NCBI GenBank assembly: GCA_910579275.1
Contig: CAJTTO010000036.1
Coordinates: forward strand, 1 to 46,229
Direction: 5' to 3'
DNA: 46,229 nucleotides
Origin: an uncultured Lachnospiraceae bacterium
GTDB taxonomy: Bacteria > Bacillota > Clostridia > Lachnospirales > Lachnospiraceae
The notes under the pieces were generated by a model, which had not been told where the DNA came from, searched no databases, and worked only from the letters and a program-made list of their open reading frames with translations. The position numbers and the translations under genes are program-made. Numbering within the stretch: position 1 is the first letter of the stretch; every line of letters begins with the position of its first letter. This document shows, piece by piece, positions 35,864 to 43,803 of the stretch.

Positions 35864-35949
35864 AATGCTCCCCCATTCTTTACATATTTTGTAAATTTGC
35901 ACACATATATTTCTTTTTATTTTATCATTTTTTGGTCATGTTTGCAACA

Positions 35950-35994
35950 AACGAAAAAGTGCAGATTCCTGATTTTCAGGTCCCCCGCACTTTT
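35950..35994 (-). terminator. Intrinsic terminator after ilvE
   Basis: Minus-strand AAAAGTGC pairs with GCACTTTT, enclosing an inner stem CCTGA / TCAGG, followed by TCGTTTG. It lies 19 bp beyond the ilvE stop codon. Confidence 0.8.
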
Positions 35995-36012
35995 ACCGTC
36001 CGTTCTTATAAT

Positions 36013-37035
36013 TTAAATTTCTACAATCCACCCCTTAGGCGCTTCAATGCGCCCCATCTGGATGCCTGTCAGTGTCTCGTAAAGTTTTTTGGTTACAGGT
36101 CCCATCTCATCCATGCCTGACGGAAGGCAGATTTCTCCTTCTTTATGAACAATCTTTCCAACGGGTGATATGACTGCCGCCGTGCCGCAAAGCCCGCACT
36201 CCGCGAAATCCTTTACCTCCTCGAAAAGAACTTCCCGCTCCTCGACTTCAAGACCAAGATAATCCTTGGCAACAATCATCAGGGAACGGCGCGTGATGGA
36301 GGGAAGGATGCTGTCTGATTTTGGTGTCACAACCTTGTTGTCTTTTGTAACAAAAAGGAAATTCGCACCGCCTGTCTCCTCTACTTTTGTCCGTGTCGCC
36401 GGATCCAGATACATATTCTCATCAAAACCATCCCTGTGTGCGGAGACAATCGGATGCAGGCTCATGGCATAGTTAAGCCCTGCCTTGATATGACCTGTCC
36501 CGTGCGGTGCGGCACGGTCGAAATCACTCACTCTGATTGTAAGCGGTTTGGCGCCGCCCTTGAAATATGGTCCCACAGGAGTCGTAAAGATTCTGAACTG
36601 GTACTCGTCAGCCGGTTTCACGCCGATTACAGGATTCATTCCGAACATATAAGGACGCACATAGAGGGTCGCGCCGGAGCCATAGGGCGGTACGTATGCC
36701 TCGTTTGCCTTGACTACCTGTTTCACGGCTTCCACGAAACGTCCCTCGGGAAGTGTCGGCATCTCAAGGCGCACACAGCTGTCATGCATGCGCTGGTCGT
36801 TCAAGTCCGGACGGAACACGACAGTCTTTCCGTCCTGTGTCGTATACGCCTTCAAGCCCTCAAAACAGGTCTGTGCATACTGCAAAACGCCGGCACACTC
36901 ATTCAGCACAATATTTGCATCCTCGGTAAGAACGCCATTGTCCCATGCTCCGTCCTTAAAGTTCGTAACATACCTTTTGTCAGTCTGTCTGTAGCCAAAG
37001 CCTAGTCCTGACCAGTCCAAATCTTTCTTTTCCAT
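36013..37035 (-). CDS. ilvE: Branched-chain amino acid aminotransferase
   Basis: A 340-residue fold-type IV PLP enzyme that makes or degrades Leu, Ile and Val. It is the longer BCAT2-like form. The PLP lysine lies in GTGHIKAGLNYAM near residue 177. Other family stretches are QTCFEGLKAY near 57, ATLYVRPYMFG near 124, EETGGANFLFV near 217 and CGTAAVISPVG near 284. Start MEKKDLD is set by GGAGG eight bases away; a TTG two codons upstream overlaps the ribosome site. Its promoter lies at the 3' end of folA, and a terminator follows. Confidence 0.96.
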   Translation of the reverse strand: MEKKDLDWSGLGFGYRQTDKRYVTNFKDGAWDNGVLTEDANIVLNECAGVLQYAQTCFEGLKAYTTQDGKTVVFRPDLNDQRMHDSCVRLEMPTLPEGRFVEAVKQVVKANEAYVPPYGSGATLYVRPYMFGMNPVIGVKPADEYQFRIFTTPVGPYFKGGAKPLTIRVSDFDRAAPHGTGHIKAGLNYAMSLHPIVSAHRDGFDENMYLDPATRTKVEETGGANFLFVTKDNKVVTPKSDSILPSITRRSLMIVAKDYLGLEVEEREVLFEEVKDFAECGLCGTAAVISPVGKIVHKEGEICLPSGMDEMGPVTKKLYETLTGIQMGRIEAPKGWIVEI

Positions 37036-37103
37036 TTTCAAGTCCTCCTCCTCTTTTCGATGAATGCCCCAAAAAGGATTTCGGGAGCGTTCCTTAGTTT
37101 TTT

Positions 37104-37132
37104 ATTATCATACGAAAAAATGCAAAAGTCAA
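37104..37132 (-). promoter_or_regulatory. Promoter of ilvE
   Basis: Minus-strand TTGACT (37127-37132), 17 bp, GATAAT (37104-37109). The -35 box overlaps the last codons of folA. Confidence 0.65.
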
Positions 37133-37632
37133 CATTTCCGATTATTTTTTCGCTCATATTTCAAAAAATAGTACTCCAGATCAAAGTAAGTTTGTTCCTC
37201 GCTGTCAGCCGTCAGCTCCCACTCCGGCATCTCGTCCAGTCTCGGCAAAAAAACATCCGCCTGATATGCATAATCAATTTTAGTAATGTGCGCCGTATTG
37301 CAATAAGGAAGGAGCTGCTCATACACGCTCGCCCCTCCCACTACATAGACATCTTCAGCGGCATACCCTTTGAGTTCTTCCATAAGCTCGTCAATGGAAT
37401 GAACCACAATGGCTCCTTTCACCGCGTAGTTTTTATCTCTCGACAATATGATATTGACGCGATTTTTCAGCGGCTGTTTTTGCGGAAAGGTTTCCAGTGT
37501 CTTCCTGCCTGTCACAATCACCTTTCCCTCCGTCATCTCCCGAAACATCTGCTGATCCCGCGGTATGCGCACCAGCAGGCTGTTTTTGTAACCGATTGCC
37601 CAGTTGCTGTCCACAGCCGCTATGAGATTCAT
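37129..37632 (-). CDS. folA: Dihydrofolate reductase
   Basis: A 167-residue NADPH-dependent enzyme that makes tetrahydrofolate. Seen: MNLIAAVDSNWAIGYKNSL at the N-terminus, the substrate Asp in RIPRDQQMF near residue 26, cofactor loop VIVTGRKTLETFP near 39 and VYVVGGASVYEQLLPYC near 93. It has Leu in GRKTLETFP where many enzymes have Trp or Met, and Tyr-Lys (IGYKNSL) where E. coli has Met20 and Asn. It follows the beta-CASP gene by 27 bp, perhaps one transcript. Confidence 0.95.
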   Translation of the reverse strand: MNLIAAVDSNWAIGYKNSLLVRIPRDQQMFREMTEGKVIVTGRKTLETFPQKQPLKNRVNIILSRDKNYAVKGAIVVHSIDELMEELKGYAAEDVYVVGGASVYEQLLPYCNTAHITKIDYAYQADVFLPRLDEMPEWELTADSEEQTYFDLEYYFLKYERKNNRKC

Positions 37633-37659
37633 GTCATTTCCCCCTTGTTCTTTTTTCTT

Positions 37660-39255
37660 TTATTCATATTTATCCGCCAGTGAATTAATCTGGTCGGCAA
37701 ATCTTGCCAGTTCCTTATTGGGTCTTCCCTCATTCTTGTAAATGACGGCGATCAGCCTCTGGCCGGCAGCAAGCAGTCTCGCAAATACATCAGATACACT
37801 GCGCAGACGTTTCTTGACAGCGACAGGTGCCGCCTCAAATTCAATATCTCCCGTTATTAAATTAACTCTGGTGCCGGAATACGGCGCATACGCATCATGT
37901 CCATACTCTGTCCTGAGACAGTCCGCAAACAGACTGCACGCAGTGTCCTCACCGTGAACGATAAATACCTTGTCTGGCTTTTCCTCAAAAGCGTTCACCC
38001 ACTCGATTAAGCCGTTTTTATCCGCATGACCGCTCAGTCCCGGCAGCTGTGTAATCTTTGCCCTGACCTCGACCGGCTCGCCGAAAAGCTTTACCTCGTC
38101 CGCTCCTTCCACCAGAATCCGTCCAAGCGTGCCAGCCGCCTGATAACCCACGAAAAGAATCGTACATTCCGGTCTCCACAAATTATGCTTTAAATGGTGC
38201 CTGATTCGTCCCGCCTCACACATACCACTCGCAGAGATAATAACCTTCGGCGTCTCGTCAAAGTTAATTTCTTTTGACTCCTCACTGGTAATGGCAAGCT
38301 TCAGCCCCGGAAAATTCAGCGGATTGATGCCCTTGTTTACCAGTTCCATCGCCTCCTCGTCAAAGCAGGTATAAATGTTTTTCTGGAACACCCCGGTAGC
38401 CTCCACGGCAAGCGGGCTGTCGACATACACTTCAAAGCGCGGGAAGTCGGGAATCATGTTATCCGCCTTAATTTTCCTTAGGAAATACAGGATTTCCTGC
38501 GTCCTGCCCACTGCAAACGAAGGAATGACAACATTTCCACCCTTCGCAAAGGTTTTGTTGATGACCTCTGCAAGGTCTGACACATATCCTCCTTTCTGCT
38601 TTGCGTGATAACGGTCTCCATAGGTAGCCTCCATAACGACATAATCCGCTTCCTTCGTATAAATCGGGTCTTTAATCAGCGGCTGGTTTTTGTTGCCGAT
38701 ATCGCCGGAAAATACGATTTTCTTGGTCACACCGTCCTCGGTCAGCCACACCTCAATGCTGGCAGAGCCAAGCAGATGCCCCACATCCGTAAAGCGAATC
38801 CTGATGCCGTCACTAATCTCGACATCCTGATTGTACGCACACGAAACAAGATTCCTGATGATTCCGTCCGCATCCTCCATCGTGTACGCCGGCTCAACCG
38901 GTTCAAGCCCCGAATGCCGCTTTGCCTTTCTGTTCTTCCACTCCGCCTCCTGCATCTGGATATGAGCACAGTCACGCAGCATAATCGAACATAGGCCGAC
39001 AGATGCCTCCGTCGTAAATACCTGCCCACGAAATCCCCTCGCATACAAAAGCGGCAGATTTCCCGAATGGTCTACATGTGCATGTGTCAGAAACACATAG
39101 TCGATTAACGCCTCGTCCACGGGCATGTCACAGCACTCAAAGGGATTGGAACCTTGCTGCATTCCACAGTCCACAAGGATGTTCTTACCACATGCCTGCA
39201 GAAAATGGCAGCTTCCAGTCACCTGATGGTCTGCTCCTACAAAAGTAAGTTTCAT
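37660..39255 (-). CDS. Beta-CASP metallo-beta-lactamase fold RNase-like protein
   Basis: A 531-residue protein of the CPSF/YSH1-like family. The zinc motif HAHVDH is at residues 58-63. The metal Asp lies in FSGDIGNK near 190, the beta-CASP core (about 215-400) contains VVIPSFAVGRTQEIL and the Ser/Ala patch IISASGMCEAGRIRHHL, and the final zinc His lies in LPGLSGHADKNGL near 410. The C-terminal ~80 residues are basic and helical. Likely an endo- or exoribonuclease; the substrate is unknown. It is the first gene of a unit with folA. Confidence 0.92.
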   Translation of the reverse strand: MKLTFVGADHQVTGSCHFLQACGKNILVDCGMQQGSNPFECCDMPVDEALIDYVFLTHAHVDHSGNLPLLYARGFRGQVFTTEASVGLCSIMLRDCAHIQMQEAEWKNRKAKRHSGLEPVEPAYTMEDADGIIRNLVSCAYNQDVEISDGIRIRFTDVGHLLGSASIEVWLTEDGVTKKIVFSGDIGNKNQPLIKDPIYTKEADYVVMEATYGDRYHAKQKGGYVSDLAEVINKTFAKGGNVVIPSFAVGRTQEILYFLRKIKADNMIPDFPRFEVYVDSPLAVEATGVFQKNIYTCFDEEAMELVNKGINPLNFPGLKLAITSEESKEINFDETPKVIISASGMCEAGRIRHHLKHNLWRPECTILFVGYQAAGTLGRILVEGADEVKLFGEPVEVRAKITQLPGLSGHADKNGLIEWVNAFEEKPDKVFIVHGEDTACSLFADCLRTEYGHDAYAPYSGTRVNLITGDIEFEAAPVAVKKRLRSVSDVFARLLAAGQRLIAVIYKNEGRPNKELARFADQINSLADKYE

Positions 39256-39527
39256 ACAAATTCCTCCTTTATCTCATGATTTTCCGAACTGTATTTATAT
39301 ATATTTTACCATATTAATATCATATTGACCAACTTATTTAAAAAATAATGCTAAAATCCTCTAATTATTTCATTTCCTTTTTTTCATTCTATGATATGAT
39401 ATATTAAACGACAAGCAAATTGCCGTTGCGTTTACGTATATATCCGTCTGCACAGTGCCGGGTGCAGCTGTTTTTAGACGCAGGCAAATGCATTTTATGT
39501 CGAAACCGGCGCAGAAAAGAGGTCATG

Positions 39528-41867
39528 ATGAAATTCAGTAACGGCTGCTGGCTGCAGCAGGAGGGCTGTGAGTGCTTCGCACCGCAGCAGGCATATTTTA
39601 CAAGAGTCGAGGCGGACAAGGTGACAATCTGTGCCCCGACCATCCGCATCAACCACCGGGGCGACACACTTGGCGGCATCAACCTGACACTTGTCATCAC
39701 CGCTCCCATGGACGAGGTTATCCGTGTCCAGACCTACCACCATCTCGGCGCGGTAAAAACATTTCCGGCATTCGAGATAAACGCTGCCGCAAGACCGCTC
39801 AAGGTTGATGACACGGAGGAACGCATCATCATTTACAGCGGTTCCCTTGCCCTTGAAATAGGCAAAAAGAACTGGTACATGCGCTACACGCAAAACGGCA
39901 GACTCATCACGGAATCCAAGGCAAAGGATCTTGCTTTGGTAAAGACAGACTGGAGCGGGATTGCCTATGACCGCGGCGATAATTTTGACACTTACATGCG
40001 CCAGCAGCTTGGTCTTGGCGTCGATGAGAAAATATACGGTCTCGGCGAGCGCTTTACCCCGTTTGTCAAAAACGGACAGAGCGTGAAAATCTGGAATGCC
40101 GACGGCGGCACAAGCACTGAGCAGTGCTACAAAAACATTCCGTTTTATGTCTCAAGCAAAGGCTACGGTGTTTTTGTCAACCATCCGGAAAATGTCGAGT
40201 TTGAAATCGGGACGGAAATGGTCACCAAAGCGGAATTTTCCGTGGAGGGCACCTATCTTGACTATTTCCTGATAAACGGTCCCGAAATGAAGGACGTATT
40301 AAGACGTTATACAGACATCACAGGCAAGCCGGGACTTCCGGCACCGTGGACATTCGGGCTGTGGCTTTCCACCTCTTTTACGACAAACTATGACGAGGAA
40401 ACCGTCATGAGCTTCGTCGACGGCATGCTCGAGCGGGGAATTCCTCTGCGGACGTTCCATTTTGACTGTTTCTGGATGAAGGAATTCCATTGGAGCGACT
40501 TTTTGTGGGATAACAGGGTATTCCCTGACCCGGTCGGAATGCTCAAACGCATCAAGGACAAAGGGCTGAACATCTGTGTTTGGATTAATTCTTATATCGG
40601 TCAGGAGTCCGTTCTCTTCAGGGAAGGCATGGAAAAGGGGTATTTTCTCAAACGTCCCAACGGTCAGGTGTGGCAGTGGGATATGTGGCAGCCCGGCATG
40701 GCGATTGTTGATTTTACCAATCCCGAAGCCTGGAAATGGTTTCAGGACAAGCTTGAAATTCTCCTCGACATGGGTGTTGACTGTTTTAAGACGGATTTCG
40801 GTGAGCGAATTCCGACGGATGCCATTTACTATGACGGTTCCGATCCCAAAAAGATGCACAACTACTACACTTACTTGTACAACAAATGCGTCTATGAACT
40901 GCTTGAGAGAAAACGCGGCAAGGGACAGGCAGTGCTCTTTGCGCGCTCAGCGACAGTGGGCGGCCAGAAATTCCCTGTACACTGGGGCGGCGACTGCTGG
41001 TCAGACTATGAATCCATGGAAGAAAGCCTGCGCGGGGGACTGTCACTGTGCATGTCCGGATTCGGATTCTGGGCACACGACATCGGCGGTTTTGAGCATA
41101 CCTCCACAGCCGACGTCTACAAGCGCTGGGTGGCTTTTGGTCTGCTCTCGTCACACAGCAGGCTCCACGGAAGCCAGTCCTACCGCGTGCCGTGGGCTTA
41201 TGACGAAGAAGCTGTCGATGTTGTCCGTTTCTTCACCCGCCTGAAAGCAAAGTTGATGCCATACATCTATAAAACTGCCCTCACCGCTGCCATGCAGGGT
41301 ATTCCAAGCATGCGGAGCATGGTGCTCGAATTCACAAGGGACAAGACGTGCCACTATCTCGATAAGCAGTACATGCTCGGCGACAGCCTGCTTGTCGCAC
41401 CGATATTCAATGACGAAGGCAGGGCGGAGTACTATCTGCCGCAGGGTATCTGGACAAACTTCTTTACCGGAAAGGAATACAGGGGCGGTACATGGGTCGA
41501 GGAACATCACGGCTACCTGAGCATTCCGCTGATGGTACGCGAAAACACTGTCGTGGCAGTAGGTGCACACGACGACAGGCCGGATTATGACTACGCTGAT
41601 GGCTGCGAACTCCGTGTCTACGCGGTTCACGACGGCGTCAAGATTGACACGGAAGTATACGGCATGAACAATACCGTGGAACTCTCCGCCTCCATCAAGC
41701 GGCAGGGACACAGCATTCTGGTCACGGCAGACAGCAGCAAGCCATACACCATCCGCATGGTCAATATGCGCGCTGCGGAAGCCAAAAACGGATTCCTCAC
41801 CATCGAGGGAAATGATACCATTGTGACGCCTGACCAAGGTGCGAGCGTGATTGAGATTACATTCTAA
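39528..41867 (+). CDS. yicI: GH31 alpha-xylosidase
   Basis: A 779-residue cytosolic glycosidase. It aligns well with E. coli YicI: the nucleophile is Asp423 in CFKTDFGE and the acid/base Asp489 in HWGGDCWSDYESM, 66 residues apart as in YicI. Other stretches are WTFGLWLSTSFTTNYDEETV and FHFDCFWMKEFHWSDFLWD. It removes alpha-1,6-linked xylose from xyloglucan-type oligosaccharides. The start is an ATG with a second ATG directly before it; GAGG lies upstream. The frame runs 35 codons further back without family features. It is a lone plus-strand gene with its own terminator. Confidence 0.93.
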   Translation: MKFSNGCWLQQEGCECFAPQQAYFTRVEADKVTICAPTIRINHRGDTLGGINLTLVITAPMDEVIRVQTYHHLGAVKTFPAFEINAAARPLKVDDTEERIIIYSGSLALEIGKKNWYMRYTQNGRLITESKAKDLALVKTDWSGIAYDRGDNFDTYMRQQLGLGVDEKIYGLGERFTPFVKNGQSVKIWNADGGTSTEQCYKNIPFYVSSKGYGVFVNHPENVEFEIGTEMVTKAEFSVEGTYLDYFLINGPEMKDVLRRYTDITGKPGLPAPWTFGLWLSTSFTTNYDEETVMSFVDGMLERGIPLRTFHFDCFWMKEFHWSDFLWDNRVFPDPVGMLKRIKDKGLNICVWINSYIGQESVLFREGMEKGYFLKRPNGQVWQWDMWQPGMAIVDFTNPEAWKWFQDKLEILLDMGVDCFKTDFGERIPTDAIYYDGSDPKKMHNYYTYLYNKCVYELLERKRGKGQAVLFARSATVGGQKFPVHWGGDCWSDYESMEESLRGGLSLCMSGFGFWAHDIGGFEHTSTADVYKRWVAFGLLSSHSRLHGSQSYRVPWAYDEEAVDVVRFFTRLKAKLMPYIYKTALTAAMQGIPSMRSMVLEFTRDKTCHYLDKQYMLGDSLLVAPIFNDEGRAEYYLPQGIWTNFFTGKEYRGGTWVEEHHGYLSIPLMVRENTVVAVGAHDDRPDYDYADGCELRVYAVHDGVKIDTEVYGMNNTVELSASIKRQGHSILVTADSSKPYTIRMVNMRAAEAKNGFLTIEGNDTIVTPDQGASVIEITF

Positions 41868-41887
41868 AATTATCCACAAAATTGCAT

Positions 41888-41935
41888 AAGGTGCAAAGAA
41901 CTGATTGATTCAGTTGACTTTGCACCTTTATTTAG
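41888..41935 (+). terminator. Strong intrinsic terminator after the GH31 gene
   Basis: AAGGTGCAAAG pairs with CTTTGCACCTT around an inner stem AACTGA / TTCAGTT, followed by TATTT. It lies about 20 bp past the stop codon. Confidence 0.9.
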
Positions 41936-42095
41936 AATAAACGCCCTTTTCTTTTAGCATAATCACATCGCCCTTTGAAGCAAAGTGCGTGCAATTCACT
42001 CGGTTTATTCAATATTGGCGTACATTTGTTCCATTATCAGTCCGCTAAATATCGTACCGATATAATTTATCCCATCCACCTGAAGGGATATAATC

Positions 42096-42206
42096 TCACA
42101 GGTTCCTTCTGTCAGTCGGGGGCTGGTTTTCTTTTAAAGCAGCTCCGCAGTCAGGACACTTTCCTGACGCATCTGCCACTTCCTTTCCACAGTTTGTACA
42201 AGTCAT
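42096..42206 (-). CDS. Tiny zinc-ribbon protein (36 residues)
   Basis: A 36-residue frame with a C-x2-C...C-x2-C zinc ribbon: CTNC at residues 3-6 and CPDC at 17-20, then a short polar tail. AAAGGAG lies seven bases before the ATG, so translation is likely. Zinc ribbons of this type are usually the head of a longer membrane protein; the ~160 bp after the stop code for nothing recognisable. It may be the truncated head of such a gene or an independent micropeptide. The gene is downstream of the 255-residue unknown gene on the same strand. Confidence 0.55.
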   Translation of the reverse strand: MTCTNCGKEVADASGKCPDCGAALKENQPPTDRRNL

Positions 42207-42307
42207 TTTGTCGCTCCTTTTCCTATCATTTCAAGACTTTTCTATTTTTCTTTGTTATGATATCAGTATCCGTCTTCGTTTGTTGTTATAGCATCCTATA
42301 CTTCCAC

Positions 42308-43075
42308 TCAGTCATCTGATTCGTCGGCATTTACCGGCAGATATGCCAGATTACAGGTATCCATGAGACAGTCTGCCCATACAGATACCTGTTCCCTGAG
42401 GTACGGCACATCTTCTTTGTCCTGCATCTGCGCAAGCCGGGCAGCAACGCGCTTTTTTCTTCCCATATAGCTATCCTGAACCATTTTCAGCAACGTATCA
42501 TATTCGGCAGGAACCAGAACCATTTCCCTGACTGTAGCCCGTATTATATTGTCAAATAATTTCTGATAGTGTTCCGGTGACATTCCAAGAATACAGAGCG
42601 CATATGCGTCGGCATCCTCGGCAATGCTATAGGACGGTCGGATTACCCAGTCTGCGGGAACCCCATGAAAAGAACCAGTATTGCGTATTTTGTCAATATG
42701 GTCGATTTCCCCTTTTAAATAACACACGCCATGTCCTGTTACGTCCGCTTCATTTTGCCCTGTTAGGCAGCGTCCTTCCATGCCCTTTAGAAAATACATC
42801 TCCTGACCAATTCCATAGCACAGCATCTCCTGTGTGACTGTCTCCCCATACACTTTTGTCCATCTCTGTACGTCTGCGACAGAGACACCAATGATGTTTC
42901 TCTCGTCTCCTGTACAATCCGCACGATGAATGGAAAAGATTCCTCCCATGGCGGATGCTTTCCGAACCACACGAATACTGAACTGCAAATCATCATAGTC
43001 AAGGCCTGCCCGGGCATACATACATTCATCAAGCAGATATTCCAATAATTTTGTTTCTTCTTCTGTCTTTCCCAT
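42308..43075 (-). CDS. Uncharacterised 255-residue protein
   Basis: No family was recognised. Start MGKTEEETKL is chosen because GAGAAAGGGG lies about six bases upstream; 24 extra codons before it have no ribosome site. The protein is soluble and mixed alpha/beta, with an acidic N-terminal helix, several Cys and His residues, a conserved-looking centre (GHGVCYLKGEIDHIDKI, about residues 110-126) and a helical basic segment near 205-220. No signal peptide or membrane helix. It is transcribed away from the type III toxin-antitoxin-like promoter and lies at the border of the A+T-rich island. Confidence 0.6.
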   Translation of the reverse strand: MGKTEEETKLLEYLLDECMYARAGLDYDDLQFSIRVVRKASAMGGIFSIHRADCTGDERNIIGVSVADVQRWTKVYGETVTQEMLCYGIGQEMYFLKGMEGRCLTGQNEADVTGHGVCYLKGEIDHIDKIRNTGSFHGVPADWVIRPSYSIAEDADAYALCILGMSPEHYQKLFDNIIRATVREMVLVPAEYDTLLKMVQDSYMGRKKRVAARLAQMQDKEDVPYLREQVSVWADCLMDTCNLAYLPVNADESDD

Positions 43076-43168
43076 TGTTACCCCTTTCTCCAATTTATTG
43101 AGTTTGGATTCTCTTTTTCCAATAAAGGATGCTGTCCTTTGCGCCATAAATAAATTATAACAACTGGG

Positions 43169-43187
43169 ATAGACAGGATTTGTCTAT
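43169..43187. other. Perfect 7-bp inverted repeat in the divergent promoter region
   Basis: ATAGACA-ggatt-TGTCTAT lies between the divergent 255-residue gene and the TTGACA/TATAAT promoter of the repeat RNA. It could be an operator acting on either side. Confidence 0.4.
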
Positions 43188-43211
43188 GTCGGATAATAAT
43201 TTGGAAAAAAA

Positions 43212-43240
43212 TTGACATAAATGAAGTAATTTCATATAAT
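43212..43240 (+). promoter_or_regulatory. Consensus sigma-A promoter of the repeat RNA
   Basis: A perfect TTGACA (43212-43217), 17 bp and a perfect TATAAT (43235-43240). The start point is near 43247, directly before the GNRA-capped hairpin and the tandem repeats. Such strength fits an abundant RNA antitoxin. Confidence 0.85.
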
Positions 43241-43266
43241 ACTATTAGAGACGGAGCAATCCGTCA

Positions 43267-43358
43267 TCGAAAATATTGTCCGTTTACCGGAAGCGTCTAA
43301 TAAATGTCCGGCTCGAAAATATTGTTCGCTCACCGGAAGCGTCTAATAAATGTCCGGC
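43267..43358 (+). repeat. Two 46-nt tandem repeats
   Basis: Unit 1 (43267-43312) and unit 2 (43313-43358) abut exactly and differ at three positions, all C/T transitions near the middle. Each holds CCGGAAGCG and ends TGTCCGGC, giving CCGG blocks that could pair or form a pseudoknot. A degenerate start of a third unit (TTGAGAAT) follows. Confidence 0.9.
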
Positions 43359-43368
43359 TTGAGAATTC

Positions 43369-43402
43369 TAGCCTTATCCCTTAGGAGATAAGGCTATTTT
43401 TA
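43369..43402 (+). terminator. Terminator between repeat RNA and toxin-like gene
   Basis: TAGCCTTATC pairs with GATAAGGCTA around an eight-base loop and is followed by TTTTTA. It ends 13 bp before the toxin ATG. Leaky read-through would give low toxin levels, as known for type III loci. Confidence 0.88.
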
Positions 43403-43415
43403 TGGGGAGAACATT

Positions 43416-43622
43416 ATGGAATACCAAGAGGGATATGTTTATCATATTAAAGACGATTATTTTATTAAAGCAGATGATCCGAACCTTATGCAAAATAAGG
43501 AAAATGGCAATTACCGTCCAACTTTCTATTGTATCTCACTAGTCTGTGATATAATTGAAATATCCAGTAACAATTATCCATACCCACCAGTAAAGGAGTC
43601 GTATCTATATGATAACACATAA
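43416..43622 (+). pseudogene. Truncated ToxN/CptN/AbiQ-like toxin gene
   Basis: A 68-codon frame with GGGGAG six bases before the ATG. Residues 5-40 (EGYVYHIKDDYFIKADDP, then LMQNKE and YRPTFYCI) match the N-terminus of clostridial ToxN/AbiQ-family endoribonucleases as I recall them. Full-length toxins have about 150-190 residues. After about residue 40 the sequence no longer resembles the family, so the gene is cut there, near 43536. The RNase active-site regions further on are missing, and the product should be inactive. The downstream part carries what looks like an IS remnant. Confidence 0.7.
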
Positions 43623-43650
43623 ACAGCTCTCTTTGGCAGATATTTTGTAA
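43609..43650 (+). pseudogene. Possible 5' remnant of an insertion sequence transposase
   Basis: After the point where toxin similarity stops, there is a promoter-like TGATATAAT (near 43545), AAAGGAG and an ATG starting a 13-codon frame, MITHKQLSLADIL. It resembles the N-terminus of clostridial transposases of the IS1182/IS4 type as I recall them. The frame stops at once, and nothing else of a transposase is seen up to 43803. It is likely a scar of an insertion that broke the toxin gene, later deleted. Moderate to low certainty. Confidence 0.35.
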
Positions 43651-43803
43651 ACTAAATGCGGAAAAATCCATCAACCATTTCAAAGACAGTTTCTGTGTCG
43701 CCGGACGCAGGATCCAAAATGAGAAAACAAGGGTGTAATTAGTTTTGTGTCTTTAAGATTCTATTTTCCTAAAATTTCCATCATAGGATATTGCCTAATC
43801 ATT

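Larger units (their letters stand above)
43247..43402 (+). ncRNA. Putative type III (ToxI/CptI-like) RNA antitoxin
   Basis: The predicted transcript begins with a perfect six-bp hairpin GACGGA-GCAA-TCCGTC (43250-43265) with a GNRA tetraloop. It continues through two 46-nt tandem repeats and a partial third start, and meets a terminator before the toxin-like gene. This order (promoter, repeats, terminator, toxin) is that of type III toxin-antitoxin loci, where each repeat unit is cut out by the toxin and binds it. Repeat length lies in the range of the cptIN-like type. The RNA identity is inferred from architecture and the toxin fragment, not from a family model. Confidence 0.7.

Noticed and set aside
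39420..39527. 35-codon upstream extension of the GH31 frame
   Set aside because: Basic, Cys-containing residues unlike the family; the inner start has GAGG and matches the usual family N-terminus.
40299..40859. 186-codon and other long antisense frames within the GH31 gene
   Set aside because: Complement of a highly conserved enzyme gene; long antisense frames are expected from its codon use.
41975..42319. 114-codon plus-strand frame after the GH31 gene
   Set aside because: It is antisense to the zinc-ribbon micro-gene and has no ribosome site or recognisable domain.
43267..43358. CRISPR array
   Set aside because: The two 46-nt units abut exactly, with no spacers between; architecture fits a type III antitoxin RNA instead.
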